A stretch of DNA of 64,000 nt from Cydia pomonella (taxonomy: Eukaryota; Arthropoda; Insecta; Lepidoptera; Tortricidae). Where the stretch lies: positions 2,170,001 through 2,234,000 of the forward strand of contig NC_084703.1 of the NCBI RefSeq assembly GCF_033807575.1, written 5' to 3'. Shown one piece after another: positions 10,374 to 19,818 of the stretch; the stretch's first letter is position 1; the number at the start of each line of letters is the position of its first letter. The notes beneath the pieces were generated by a model. That model ran no database searches. It was not told the DNA's origin and saw only the letters and a list, made by a program, of their open reading frames with translations. Both the position numbers and the translations under genes were made by a program.

Positions 10374-10810
10374 GTGGATAATGGAAGATGGACGGTTTGC
10401 AGCGGGAATGGGTAGTTACAGAGGGTTTCAAATGCGTCATTTTAGTGTCTACGTGATGATGATGATAGGTGTCTTTCGATACCTCCCTAGCGGGAGGTAT
10501 GAGTGACCGTGGATGGATAATGGAAAATGGACGGTTTGCAGCGGGAATGGGTAGTTGCAGAGGGTTTTAAATGCGTCATTCTAGTGTCTACGTGATGATG
10601 ATGATAGGTGTCTTTCGATACCTCCCTAGCGGGAGGTATGAGTGACTGTGTCCGATGGATAATGGAAAATGGACGGTTTGCAGCGGGAATGGGTAGTTGC
10701 AGAGGGTTTTAAATGAGTCATTTTAGTCTCTACGTGATGATGATGATAGGTGTCTTTCGATACCTCCCTAGCGGGAGGTATGAGTGACTGTGTCCGATGG
10801 ATAATGGAAA
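10374..10810 (+). repeat. Tandem repeat, about 140 bp unit, three copies
   Basis: GGATAATGGA occurs at 10376, 10515, 10657 and (truncated) 10799, giving units of 139, 142 and 142 bp. Each unit carries GGACGGTTTGCAGCGGGAAT, GTGATGATGATGATAGG and the palindrome ACCTCCCTAGCGGGAGGT. Differences between units are few, so the array is recent. Confidence 0.9.
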
Positions 10811-10965
10811 TGGAAATGGAAAGACTCTACTTTTGGTTTCGAATACGAGGAATTTTAAATGCATGGGTATTTATAATAAAACATGATTAAGTATATTCTA
10901 TTATAATAAAAAAAATAAAAAAAAAATTATAAATTATTATTATCTATTATTATTATAAAATTATT

Positions 10966-11090
10966 TGTATTGTATTGTATTGTATTGTATTGTATTGTAT
11001 TGTATTGTATTGTATTGTATTGTATTGTATTGTATTGTATTGTATTGTATTGTATTGTATTGTATTGTATTGTATTGTATTGTATTGTAT
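10966..11090 (+). repeat. (TGTAT)25 microsatellite
   Basis: 125 bp of uninterrupted TGTAT, 25 units. A short (A)n/(TTA)n-rich stretch precedes it. The same pentamer ends two retroposon tails (28606-28628 and 48838-48860), so it may have grown from such a tail. Confidence 0.97.
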
Positions 11091-11286
11091 AATATATTTG
11101 AGGGACATTTCAAATAAAGCATAGGAAATGTCGTTATTTATAGAATGGGGAATAAATATCAGAATGAAAACTGTACAATAAATTTAATTGCTTATCTTAG
11201 AAAAAACGTACTTGGAAAGTAAAAGCTCTAAAGCAGAAACGTATCACTTTCTGCAGCCCATAATGGGAGACATCCTGTATAAGTAA

Positions 11287-11399
11287 GTTTTTTTTTAATA
11301 CTAGTTCGGTGGCAAACAAGCATACGGCCCGCCTGATGGTAAGCAGCCTCCGTAGCCAATGTACGCCTGCAACTCCAGAGGAGTTACATGCGCGTTGCT
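11287..11399 (-). mobile_element. Family C 3' end
   Basis: The poly(T) start corresponds to the A-tail. It is followed by GGTGGCAAACAAGCATACGG and the complement of GGAGTTGCAGGCGTAC. Only the last 110 bp of family C is present. Confidence 0.8.
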
Positions 11400-11401
11400 A
11401 A

Positions 11402-12010
11402 AATTTTTTTCATCAGACCCATATGTGTGGGGTATCTAGAGGGATAGGTCTTCAAAAATGATATTTAGGTTTCTAATATAATTTTTTTCTAAACTGAATA
11501 GTTTGTACGAGAGACACTTCCAAAGTGAAAAAAAGTGTGTCCCCCCCCCCGTAACTTCTAAAATAACAGAATGAAAAATCTAATAATAATATATGATATA
11601 CATTACCATGCAAACTTCCACCGAAAATTGGTTTGAACGAGATCTAGTAAGTAGTTATTTTTATAGGTACGTCATAAAATTAAAAAAAAAAAAAATCTTC
11701 AAACTCATACGTGTGCGGTATCTACGGATAGGTCTTCAAAAGTGATATTTAGGTTTCTAATATAATTTTTTTCCAAACTGAATAGTTTGTACGAGAGACA
11801 CTTCCAAAGTGAAAAAAAGTGTGCCCCCCCCCCCCCCGTAACTTCTAAAATAACAGAATGAAAAATCTAATAAAAATATATGATATACATTACCATGCAA
11901 ACTTCCACCGAAAATTGGTTTGAACCAGATCTAGTAAGTAGTTCTTTTAATACGTCATAAATGGTACGGAACCCTTCATGGGCGAGTCCGACTCGCACTT
12001 GGCCGCTTTT
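11402..12010 (-). repeat. Family F variant with a 284 bp tandem duplication
   Basis: Two copies offset by 284 bp share GGTCTTCAAAAATGATATTT, GTACGAGAGACACTTCC, a C-run and CATGCAAACTTCCACCG (11447 and 11731 starts). The right edge at 11960-12010 is the family F terminus (TACGGAACCCTTC to GAGTCCGACTCGCACTTGGC). The C-runs differ in length (about 11 and 15). Confidence 0.75.
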
Positions 12011-12093
12011 TTTTATATTTAAGCAGATTCAGTGACGATGCAATAATAAACCAAATGCAATTTCGAAAATAATTTTTAACAAAAAATCAGACG

Positions 12094-12383
12094 TACAGTC
12101 ACGTATGAAAACATCGACACGATAGAAGTGCCAAAAATATGTATAAAGAACTTTATGGCCCATATAATTATTAGGGTAGTGTATCTAAGTATCTGTATTC
12201 TATGTATCTAAGTATTTATAGATATTTATATATTATATATATCGTTGTCTAAGTACCCTCAACACAAGCCTTATTGAGCTTACTGTGGGACTTAGTCAAT
12301 TTGTGTAACAATGTCCTATAATATTTAAGTGTATACATATTTTTGGCACTTTACCCGTGTCGATATTTTCAGACGTGACCGTA
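12094..12383. mobile_element. Family Z MITE split by a SINE fragment
   Basis: The left arm (ACAGTCACGTATGAAAACAT to AAAAATATGTATA) and right arm (TATACATATTTTTGGCAC to ATTTTCAGACGTGACCGTAC) are inverted copies of about 50 bp. The centre holds a SINE A piece. Other copies are at 16418-16819 and 24515-24957. Confidence 0.75.
12172..12330 (+). mobile_element. SINE family A, internally deleted, inside MITE Z
   Basis: The 3' half is intact (ATCGTTGTCTAAGTACCCTC, CTTATTGAGCTTACTGTGGG, TGTCCTATAATATT). The head is missing, apart from a possible GGGTAGTG remnant of the A-box region at 12174. The B box is lost, so it cannot be transcribed from its own promoter. Confidence 0.75.
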
Positions 12384-12518
12384 CACACAATAAATATTTT
12401 GTGGTAACTCTATGATTCGATTTCATTAAATGTACAGCACTTGGTTCCAAAATGTCGAAACAAAGAACTTCAAATCCTGCTAATACGCACTTTGCTCCCA
12501 TCACCTTCGCCGGTGATC

Positions 12519-12711
12519 TGTACCCCTAGTGTAAATATTTTCGACAGCGAAACGTGACGTACGCGTTTGCGTTAAGTGTCATTTTGTATGAGATTTTTGA
12601 GTTTCTAAAACGTCCCGCTTGGCGCGCTGTTCAAAAACCTATACAAAAGGAGACTTAACGCAAACGCGTACGTCACGTTTCGCTATCGACTAAAATTACA
12701 CTAGGGGTACA
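12519..12711. mobile_element. Family D palindromic MITE, copy 1 of a tandem pair
   Basis: The ends are TGTACCCCTAGTGTAAAT and its inverse ATTACACTAGGGGTACAG. The whole 193 bp is close to a palindrome around AAACGTCCCGCTTGG. Inner arms carry AACGTGACGTACGCGTTTGC and its complement. Copies lie at 21965, 30345, 41851 and 60702. Confidence 0.88.
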
Positions 12712-12898
12712 GTGCCCCTAGTGTAAATAAATTCGATTTCCAAACGTGACGTACGCGTTTGCGTTTAGTCTCATTTTGTATTGAATTTCGAAAGAGCGCG
12801 CCAAGCGGGACGTTTTGGAAACTCAAAATCCTATACAAAATGACACTTAACGCAAACGCGTTCGTCACGTTATGATGTCGATCAAAGTTGGGGTACAG
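12712..12898. mobile_element. Family D palindromic MITE, copy 2 of a tandem pair
   Basis: It begins GTGCCCCTAGTGTAAATAAA directly where copy 1 ends and finishes GGGGTACAG. Its sequence (CAAGCGGGACGTTTTGG strand up) is the mirror orientation of copy 1. The right terminal repeat is eroded (AAAGTTGGGGTAC). Confidence 0.85.
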
Positions 12899-13149
12899 TA
12901 CACCGCGACCTCTTATCCTCAGCGTGCACTTACCCCGAAAGACTACATGTTAAATATGTGCAGTGCCAACTTACACTTCAATAAATTTTCATCACTGATA
13001 AAGGGGTCTGCCCACGACACTTTTGCGTTCTGAGCATTATAAATAATAAAAATAAAATAAATAAAAAGCGTTTTATTTCCTGCAAACTAAGACTATACAT
13101 TTTGCCATAGCTAAAAAAGACATTAAATCTAGATTTATGAATAACACTA
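12899..13149. other. No gene seen
   Basis: AT-rich sequence. The 3' portion (AATAAAAATAAAATAAATAA...GCGTTTTATTTCC) looks like a minus-strand retroposon tail. Not assigned. Confidence 0.35.
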
Positions 13150-13455
13150 ACTTTTTTTTTTTGTATTTAAAGTGCAAGAACCCCTCCGCAGGTGAAGGCC
13201 TCCTCCAAAGATGCCCATTTCGCTCTATTCTGGGCTATTTGCATCCAGTTTGGACCAGCTATTTTATTTATCTCGTCCGCCCATCTTGTTCGCGGTCTTC
13301 CGTTACCGCGTTTGCCACGTGGGCCTTTCCACGATGTCACTCGTAGGGTCCATCGGCCGTCTGTCAGTCGTGCTACATGCCCGGCCCATTTCCATTTTAG
13401 CTTTTTGGCATATTTTAGAGCATCTATAGCTTTTTCTTTACTTTTGCGTTCTCAG
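13150..13455 (-). pseudogene. LINE reverse transcriptase C-terminus
   Basis: The minus strand reads LKYAKKLKWKWAGHVARLTD, then RGKRGNGRPRTRWADEINKI and NWMQIAQNRAKWASLEEAF, with a TAA stop at 13167-13169. A poly(T) run at 13151-13162 is the A-tail. The pattern KWAGHVAR...GRPRTRWADEI...NR..W..LEEAF is the standard C-terminus of RTE/R1-like non-LTR elements. No palm domain precedes it. The plus-strand frames here are its shadows. It is a 5'-truncated copy with an open frame of about 90 codons. Confidence 0.88.
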
Positions 13456-13930
13456 CATTAGAGGGTTAAAATTGTCTACCTGTTAATTAAATCCTAGTAT
13501 TTAAACCTAAATTAAACAATACAGGAAATTATAATAGCTGTTGTCTTAAACACCTTTTTTAATACATGTCAATTAAAAATACTTGCTATTAACTACTCAT
13601 TGTATAATCAGCTTTATTACTTTGATATAAAGTTTATTTCGCTTTGTCACTAACGCGAGTTATGACTTTATTGAGTTGAGTGCTTAGTGTTATTAGGAAC
13701 TAAAAATAGAAAACAAAGTGGTAGAAGAAAACACTGACAATGCGTCTCTTTCTTACAGCTTGTGTTAGAGAGAGAATGCAACGCTATTACTTTCTAGGTA
13801 TAGGGTGCAATAATTGTTGACTTATAATTTAGTATAATCTAGTTGGATGGCTAGAAAATTAGCAAACAAGAAATAAGTAAGGAGTAGGTAAAGTAAACGT
13901 ACATTTGTACACTTAAAATTTTGAGTTGTT
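13456..13930. other. No gene seen
   Basis: AT-rich sequence without a recognised repeat. Confidence 0.4.
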
Positions 13931-14030
13931 TAGGCCGTCCGCTAGATGGCGCGGATGCACTTCGCGGACGCACGCGGGTATCCATTGTAAGTGAAATCCG
14001 TCGTACGCATCCGCGCCAGTTAGCGACGCT
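13931..14030. mobile_element. Family U MITE, shorter copy
   Basis: AGGCCGTCCGCTAGATGGCG on the left mirrors GCGCCAGTTAGCGACGCT on the right. The interior keeps GGACGCACGCGGGT as in 7612-7775. Confidence 0.65.
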
Positions 14031-14127
14031 CATACCAAAGAGAATTGAGTATAGAGGCGTATTGCCAAAGTACATTTTGTAGTCAACTTTTACTGCCATT
14101 TTTGACACATAACAACTTTTACGTCCC

Positions 14128-14375
14128 CATTCGAAGAAAGAGATACGATAACGATAAGTTCTGGTTTAGATAAGTTCTCATTTAGATATTGTTTGTATGT
14201 GGTATAGTTGACAGAAGCAGTTGGATTCGGGCAACCAATGTCACTTTGACGTTAGAAATGTAGTAGATAGATCTTATTGGGATCACAGCGGAATCGAAAT
14301 AAACGTCAATGTTGACATGTCGTTTAGTTATCGATCTTTTAAAGATCTTTCCAAGATCTTAAACGTGTCTTAAGG
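14128..14375 (+). mobile_element. Family E MITE, right end lost
   Basis: It begins CATTCGAAGAAAGAGATACG and keeps AACCAATGTCACTTTGACGT, GATCACAGCGGAATCG, GACATGTCGTTTAGTTATCG and AAACGTGTCTTAA. The expected terminal TTCTTCGAATCGGGCC is replaced by AGGGGCTTTC. Confidence 0.8.
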
Positions 14376-14859
14376 GGCTTTCAACACCCAATGTCCTTGA
14401 AATTGATGTTACTTAAACAGTTTTTTAAGAAAGACTATTTGTTTTAGTCAAGTAAGAAAAATATATGTTCATATTAATTATATTTCAAAGACCGTGGTTG
14501 TACTCGATACATGATTGAACGAAATCGGCTCGATAGAAAATAATTGCAAAGATTGGTCTTAAAATCACAATTAAACGGTTTTATGTCTTTATTGTTTTGA
14601 CTTATGGGTCTGCAATTAAAATCACAATTTCAAAACATTTATATCTAAACCGCTATTGAGTAAAATATTATACTAATAATCCACTTTTTTTATTTAAATA
14701 ATTTTCTTATTATCCCCTTGCCCAGGCCCAGTAACATGCGACAGTGCTATCTCATTTACTCCGATACAAATAGACAGTGTGCGCGCTTTAGGTATTGACA
14801 GCCTCTTAATCGGGCCGTTAGTCAATTTGTGTAAGATTGTACCTATAATAAATAAAAAT
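14376..14859. other. No gene seen; SINE A tail remnant at the right
   Basis: Mostly AT-rich unassigned sequence. At 14818-14860, GTCAATTTGTGTAAGATTGT and CCTATAATAAATAAAAATA match the last 40 bp of SINE A. An eroded piece may therefore lie against family F. Confidence 0.4.
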
Positions 14860-15569
14860 AAAAAACCGGCCAAGAGCATGTCGGGCCACGCTCAGTGTAG
14901 GGTTCCGTAGTTACTCTTCCGTCACAATAAGCTAAACTGGAGCTTAAAGTATAGTAAATTGTTAAACAAGGGATGAAACGGTACCTTTCACGCGAGTTAA
15001 ACAAATAGGCAAATTTGCATAATCAGTACCTAATTAAAATAAGGCTTTTTACTATGAAGGGAAAACTTTTTGCGATAACTCAAAAACACCTAAACTGATC
15101 ATGTCCGCTATAGTTTTCATTTAATGTCTTTCTTATGTTCTACTTCCACGATTTTTTTCATATTTTTGGAGCTATGGTTCAAAAGTTAGAGGGGGGGGGC
15201 ACATTTTTTTTTTTCTTTCGGAGCGATTATCTCCGAATATATTCACTTTATCAAAAAATGTTTCTTGAAAACCCCTATTAGTTTTGAAAGACCTTTCCAT
15301 CGATACCCCACACTCTAGGGTTGAAGCGAAAAAAAATTTCACCCCCACTTTACGTGTAGGGGAGGTACCCTAAAAAAAATTAAATTATTAGATTTTATTG
15401 TACGACTTTGTCGGCTTTATTGATTTATATATCCATGCCAAATTTCAGTTTTCTAGCACTAACGACCACGGAGCAAAACCTTGGACAGACAGACAGACAG
15501 ACAGACAGACGGACATGGCGAAACTATAAGGGTTCCGTTTTATGCCATTTGGCTACGGAACCCTAAAAA
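14860..15569 (+). repeat. Family F dispersed repeat, long form
   Basis: It starts AAAAACCGGCCAAGAGCATG and ends GGCTACGGAACCCTAAAAAG. In order it holds GGGTTCCGTAGTTACTCTTC, a G-run (15189-15198), ATCTCCGAATATATTCAC, CCCCCACTTTACGTGTAGGG and (GACA)6 at 15483-15510 followed by CGGACATGGCGA. A reverse copy of most of it is at 44040-44520. The ends are imperfect inverted repeats (GGTTCCGT/ACGGAACC), so a DNA-mediated origin is possible. No coding frame is present. Confidence 0.75.
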
Positions 15570-15724
15570 GCCTTTTATTTCTTCCAGAAATGCTAGTTTA
15601 CAAAGTTAGTTTTGTTAGTATCAAATAAGAGAAAAAAATGTAGTTTATTTTTAGTAGTTAGTAGTTACAGTTTTATAAAAGAATTTTAGATACTTTATAA
15701 TATTATAATTTAATTTGTTATTCT

Positions 15725-15875
15725 GTAAGAGTAGCCTCTGCAGTTAAAGGCCTTCTCCAAGATGAGCCAGTCTTCTCTGGATTGCGCTGTTTGCATCCAA
15801 TTAGGACTCGCTGTGCGTTTAATTTCATCTTCCCATCTGTTGCAAGGCCTTCACCTTCACAGGAGGGGTTCTTAC
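15725..15875 (-). pseudogene. LINE reverse transcriptase C-terminus, short
   Basis: The minus strand reads RWEDEIKRTASPNWMQTAQ, then REDWLILEKAFNCRGYS. It is a relative of the element at 13150-13455, with the upstream GRPRKR region lost. A fragment of the same kind (TTGCAAGG, TTTCTTTTGCCCA) may sit at 16083-16125. Confidence 0.65.
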
Positions 15876-16417
15876 AGAATAAAAAATAAATAAATAGAAA
15901 AAAGAAAAAAAAGCAAATTTAAACGAAATTTTAATTGCTTGATATTATAACATAGTAACTAAATACTAAGCCTAGAGTTAATTCAAGAGTATTGCTTTCG
16001 CTAATTATGTTTGTTAATTAAGTACCTGCAAGAAATAAAAGGCTTTTTTATTTTTATTTTTTTATTTATTTATTTTATTTATCTGTTGCAAGGTCTCCCT
16101 TCCTTTCTTTTGCCCACTGAAGATTGTCCCTATAATATTCAATAATTAAAAAAAAAATACATTTGTATTTAAAAAAAAACAAAGGTTAATTTATCGTTAT
16201 TTATGGAATGGAGAGTTAAATATCAAAATGGAAATTATACAACAAATCCATTTAAAATCAAATTTTATTTGCTTATGGTACAATTAAAAAAAAAAAAACG
16301 TAAGTACTTGTAATGTAAAACGCTCTAGTGCAGAAACGTATCACTTTCTACACATTCTGAGCATGAGAAATAAAAAAGAATAATTTAAAAAGCATATTTC
16401 ACCTCTTTCCTATTCGG
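15876..16417. other. No gene seen
   Basis: A-rich, low-complexity sequence. Several (TTTA)n runs at 16047-16082 look like retroposon tails. Confidence 0.4.
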
Positions 16418-16819
16418 TCCAGTCACGTCTGGAAATATCGGTACGAAAAATGTGCCAGAAATATGTAAACACTACCTTAATTTGTGGGCAATAAATAAAT
16501 AAATAAATATTATAGGACATTAGTACACAAATTGACTAAGTCCCACAGTAAGCTCAATAAGGCTTGTGTTGAGGGTACTTAGACAACGATATATATAATA
16601 TATAAATATTTATAAATACTTAAATACATAGAAAACACCCATGACTCAGGAACAAATATCCAAGCTCATCACACGAATATGCCCTTACCACGATTTGAAC
16701 CTGGGACCATCGGCTTCGTAGGCAGGGTCCCTACCCACTGGGCTAAACTGGTCGTCGATAAAGCCGTGTATACATATTTTCGGCACTTTCTTCGTATCAA
16801 TATTTTCAGACGTGACCGC
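16418..16819. mobile_element. Family Z MITE split by a SINE
   Basis: Left arm CCAGTCACGTCTGGAAATAT and right arm ATATTTTCAGACGTGACCGC are inverted copies. The interior GGGCAATAA is interrupted by SINE A. ATAA on the left and GATAA on the right suggest a short target duplication. Confidence 0.78.
16489..16755 (-). mobile_element. SINE family A inside MITE Z
   Basis: Full-length minus-strand copy with an (AAAT)n tail at 16491-16507, AAACACCCATGACTCAGGAA in the body and the complement of the B box (GATTTGAACCTGGG) near 16691-16704. It ends at the complement of GACGACCAGTTTAGCCC. Confidence 0.9.
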
Positions 16820-17244
16820 ACACTAAACCCTACTGGAAATAATAAAAGCCTCTCACCCACCGATCCGAACTGCATAAGATAATTATCTATTCCGAAGTAC
16901 CCCATCTCCCCCAACCATTCTCATTGGCTATTTTTATACGAAATTTCCATAAGCCCTCTCCCTTAAAGGGCTAAAGTCTTGTATTAAGGGGGAATTAGAA
17001 GGGAAACTCCTTAAGAGTGATTATGTCTGTATAATTGTAGCTTGAGTGCTTTGCAATTTTTTTTAACGTCTCAACTTTGGAGGGTCCAGGTGTGAGTTAG
17101 GGGTACCTAGGGAGAGGTATGTTTTAGATTTAGATGTGTGAATACTAAAATTGTTTCGTCTCGGGACCATTTCTCTATGCAAAAGCAGTCATTTGCCTCA
17201 CTGGATTAACATTATAGAAAATGTAATGGATTTGATGTAGTTTT
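16820..17244. other. Unassigned, apparently single-copy
   Basis: CCAACCATTCTCATTGGCTA (a CCAAT-box complement), CCCTCTCCCTTAAAGGGCT and GGAGGGTCCAGGTG stand out. No open frame or repeat family was seen. Possibly old regulatory sequence. Confidence 0.3.
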
Positions 17245-17472
17245 TTAGGGTTCCGTAGCGAAATGGCAAAAAACGGAACCCTTATGGATTCGTCATGTCC
17301 GTCTGTCTGTCTGTTTATGTCACAGCCACTTTTTTCCGAAACTATAAGAACTATACTGTTCAAACTTGGTAAGTAGATGTATTCTATGAACCGCATTATG
17401 ATATTCACACAAAAATAGAAAAAAAACAAGGGGGGGGGGGGGTTCCCCATACTTAGAACTGAAACTCAAAAT
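17245..17472 (+). repeat. Family F-type repeat, short variant
   Basis: It starts TTAGGGTTCCGTAGCGAAAT, then ACGGAACCCTTATGGATTCG, (GTCT)4, and CCGAAACTATAAGAACTATA. It includes a G-run at 17430-17443. The same start is at 46641 and the reverse complement at 29930-29998. Confidence 0.65.
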
Positions 17473-18045
17473 TTCCCCTAGGGAGTTATAGCTTTTTTTT
17501 TTAATAATGTCACTTATTAATACAAACCAAGTAGCATAAATGAGTTTTACTTTTAAAATACTGACGATTATAATTTAATATTTTTGTTTATGTTTAAAAT
17601 TAAATAATTTGATTAATTTAACAGCCGTTTAATATAATTTTCAATCGTGGCTGAATGCCGAATAGGTCTGTGCCCTCGATGCTAACCTGCCAAGAAATTA
17701 CAAAATGGCGGACGAATGTTTGATATGTCACCGTATTTAAGAATTATTTCGTTTAAAATTTAGTTTTCTCTTCGCAAGTGTGATGAAAAACATTGTGTGT
17801 AACTCTGGGAATATTGCAAACTAGGGTCTTTAATTCCACTCTCGTATCCAAAATTTCACTTACCTCTCTCGTTGCACAATGTACTATTAAACGGCTATTA
17901 AATTAATCAAAAAACAAAAATTAAAACATAAATAATTGAAATAAAATACAAAAGTTTTAAAAGTAAAACTCATTTATACTTGTATGAATTAGTGACATAA
18001 AATAAACTAAGCTTTTTTTCTCACAATCCATAACTCGCGCGGGAA
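17473..18045. mobile_element. DNA element with about 130 bp inverted repeats
   Basis: Left arm 17483-17640 (AATGAGTTTTACTTTTAAAA, TTTGATTAATTTAACAGCCG) pairs with right arm 17880-18035 (CGGCTATTAAATTAATCAAA, TTTTAAAAGTAAAACTCATT). Identity is high over roughly 130 bp and outer edges also pair (GAGTTATAG with TCCATAACTC). The 240 bp centre contains AAAATGGCGGACGAATG and no open frame. Such long arms around a non-coding centre indicate a deleted DNA transposon. Confidence 0.75.
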
Positions 18046-18160
18046 CATTATAGGCCTTTATCCTTCAGTACACCTGCATGAAATGATCTTTTTTGAGCAA
18101 GTGTGATGAAAAGAAAGCTACGTAGACGTTCGCGTATATGTCAGTGTTGACACTGTCAGT

Positions 18161-18396
18161 CGGCCCGATTCGAAGAATGATTAAGACACGTTTAAAAGAT
18201 CGATAACTAAACGACATGTCAAAACTGAAGTTTATTTCGATTCCGCTGTGATCTCATTAAGATCTATCTACGATATTTCTAACGTCAAAGTGTCATTGGT
18301 TGCCCGAATCGAGCTGCTTATGTCAATGATACGACATATAAACGATATCTAAATGAGAACTTATCGTTATCGTATCTCATTCTTCGAATCGGGCCG
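18161..18396. mobile_element. Family E MITE, intact copy
   Basis: Terminal inverted repeats CGGCCCGATTCGAAGAATGA and its complement flank 236 bp. Internal features are TAACTAAACGACATGTCAAA, CCGCTGTGATCTCATTAAGA and TATCGTTATCGTATCTCATT. This copy defines the family ends. Confidence 0.88.
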
Positions 18397-18634
18397 AGTG
18401 ACTCGTGGTAAGGGTACTTAGACAGTACCCATCTGCGATTACGAGTCGAGATTGCCTCTTACCGAGCCGCCATTACTGGCATATAACAGTAATCGTTAAC
18501 GCGTAATTGTTATGGCCTTATGGCGAACACCCCTTAGTATAAATATAGCTCGGATATAGATTGTACCTAACTATAGGCAGAGATAATTTAGTATAGAGGT
18601 GTATTAAAAAAAAAACAGATTCTTCAGATTGTTA

Positions 18635-18838
18635 GTTTTTTTTAATACTACATCGGTGGCAAACAAGCATACGGCCCGCTTGATGGTCAATCTCAAGCAG
18701 TCTCCGTAGCCTATGTACGCCTGCAACTCCAGAGGAGTTACATGCGCGTTGCCGACCCTAACCCCCTCCCCCCTCGTTGAGCTCTGGCAACCTTACTCAC
18801 CGGCAGGAACACAACACTATGAGTAGGGTCTAGTGTTA
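18635..18838 (-). mobile_element. Family C retroposon, 5'-truncated
   Basis: A-tail complement, then GGTGGCAAACAAGCATACGG, GGAGTTACATGCGCGTTGCC and CACTATGAGTAGGGTCTAGT. A 10 bp insertion (TCAATCTCAA) follows GATGG at 18688. Confidence 0.8.
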
Positions 18839-18844
18839 CAAGAC

Positions 18845-19370
18845 ACTTATAAATCTACATTAGTAATTATTACTATGGGGCCAACCCAGAAATCGCGAAA
18901 AAAATTGGCCGTTCCATACATTTTGGCTGTCTGACCTTTACATTTTCTATAGAGTAATATTTTTTTTCTTCCTAGCGTTGTCCCGGCATATTGCCACGGC
19001 TCAAGGGAGCCTGGGGTCCGCTTTGACAACTAATCCCATTTGGCGTAGGCACTAGTTTTTACGAAAGCGACTGCCATCTGACCTTCCAACCCAGAGGGTA
19101 AAACTAGGCCTTGTTGGGATTAGTCCGGTTTCCTCACGATGTTTTCCTTCACCGAAAAGCGACTGGTAAATATCAAATAACATTTCGTACATAAGTTCCG
19201 AAAAACTCATTGGTACGAGCCGGGGTTTGAACCCGCGACCTCCGGATTGCAAGTCGCACGCTCTTACCGCTAGGCCACCAGCGCTCTTTTTCTATAGAGT
19301 AATATGTTTTTTCTATTTCGACGTTGGTCCCATACAAAAATTTCCTCAGTAGGTATGACCTATATATTAA
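18845..19370. repeat. Family K dispersed repeat split by SINE B
   Basis: CATTAGTAATTATTACTATGGGGCCAACC onward (described 18858-18885) with TTCCATACATTTTGGCTG matches 21670-21800 (TTTTACTATGGGACCAAC, TTTCATACATTTTGCTG). It is interrupted at 18960 by SINE B and resumes at 19306 with GTTTTTTCTATTTCGACG. Confidence 0.6.
18961..19287 (-). mobile_element. SINE family B with perfect 18 bp target duplication
   Basis: A full-length minus-strand copy starts at a poly(T) and CTTCCTAGCGTTGTCCC and ends GGCCACCAGCGCTC. The flanks TTTTCTATAGAGTAATAT at 18943-18960 and 19288-19305 are identical. This is a clean target-site duplication and shows L1-type target-primed insertion. Confidence 0.95.
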
Positions 19371-19371
19371 G

Positions 19372-19656
19372 CGCGTAAATTATTGCAGGTGATTAAATAA
19401 ACACCCTGTATACTAAATTTAAACTAAATCGGCTTAGCAATTTCAGCGTGAATAGGTAACAGACGGACAGACACTCACATTGTCGCATTTATATTATTAG
19501 TATGGATTTTACCGTACGGACTCGAGCCTGCGAATAAAGTCTTACTAATAAAACTTTACGGGCCTGATTTAGTTAAATTATGTTTTATCCCTTACTGACA
19601 AATACAGAAGTCAAAATGACGGATAAAGACAAACGATTCATAGCTAATTCAGACCA
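19372..19656. repeat. Family Q-like repeat and unassigned sequence
   Basis: CACCCTGTATACTAAATTTA, AAATCGGCTTAGCAATTTCA, ACAGACGGACAGACACTCAC and ATATTATTAGTATGGATTTT form the usual order of a common lepidopteran repeat (19393-19510). The rest is unassigned. Confidence 0.45.
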
Positions 19657-19818
19657 GTAACGCGTTTATGAATAACGCCATTATCATCAATTTTGTGACA
19701 CACTTACCGCCTTATTCATAAACGTGTACTAAAGTTACGATGCCGCTAATAATCGTTTGTCCCTTTCCATCATACCAATACGTCGGAAAGGGACAAACGA
19801 TTATTAGCGGCTTGTTAA
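19657..19818. mobile_element. Fold-back MITE with 27 bp perfect arms
   Basis: GCCGCTAATAATCGTTTGTC through CCTTTCC at 19742-19768 is the exact inverse of 19785-19811, with a 16 bp loop. A second inverted pair, CGCGTTTATGAATAACGCC (19660) with CCGCCTTATTCATAAACGTG (19708), lies beside it. The RNA from either strand would form a strong hairpin. Confidence 0.75.
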
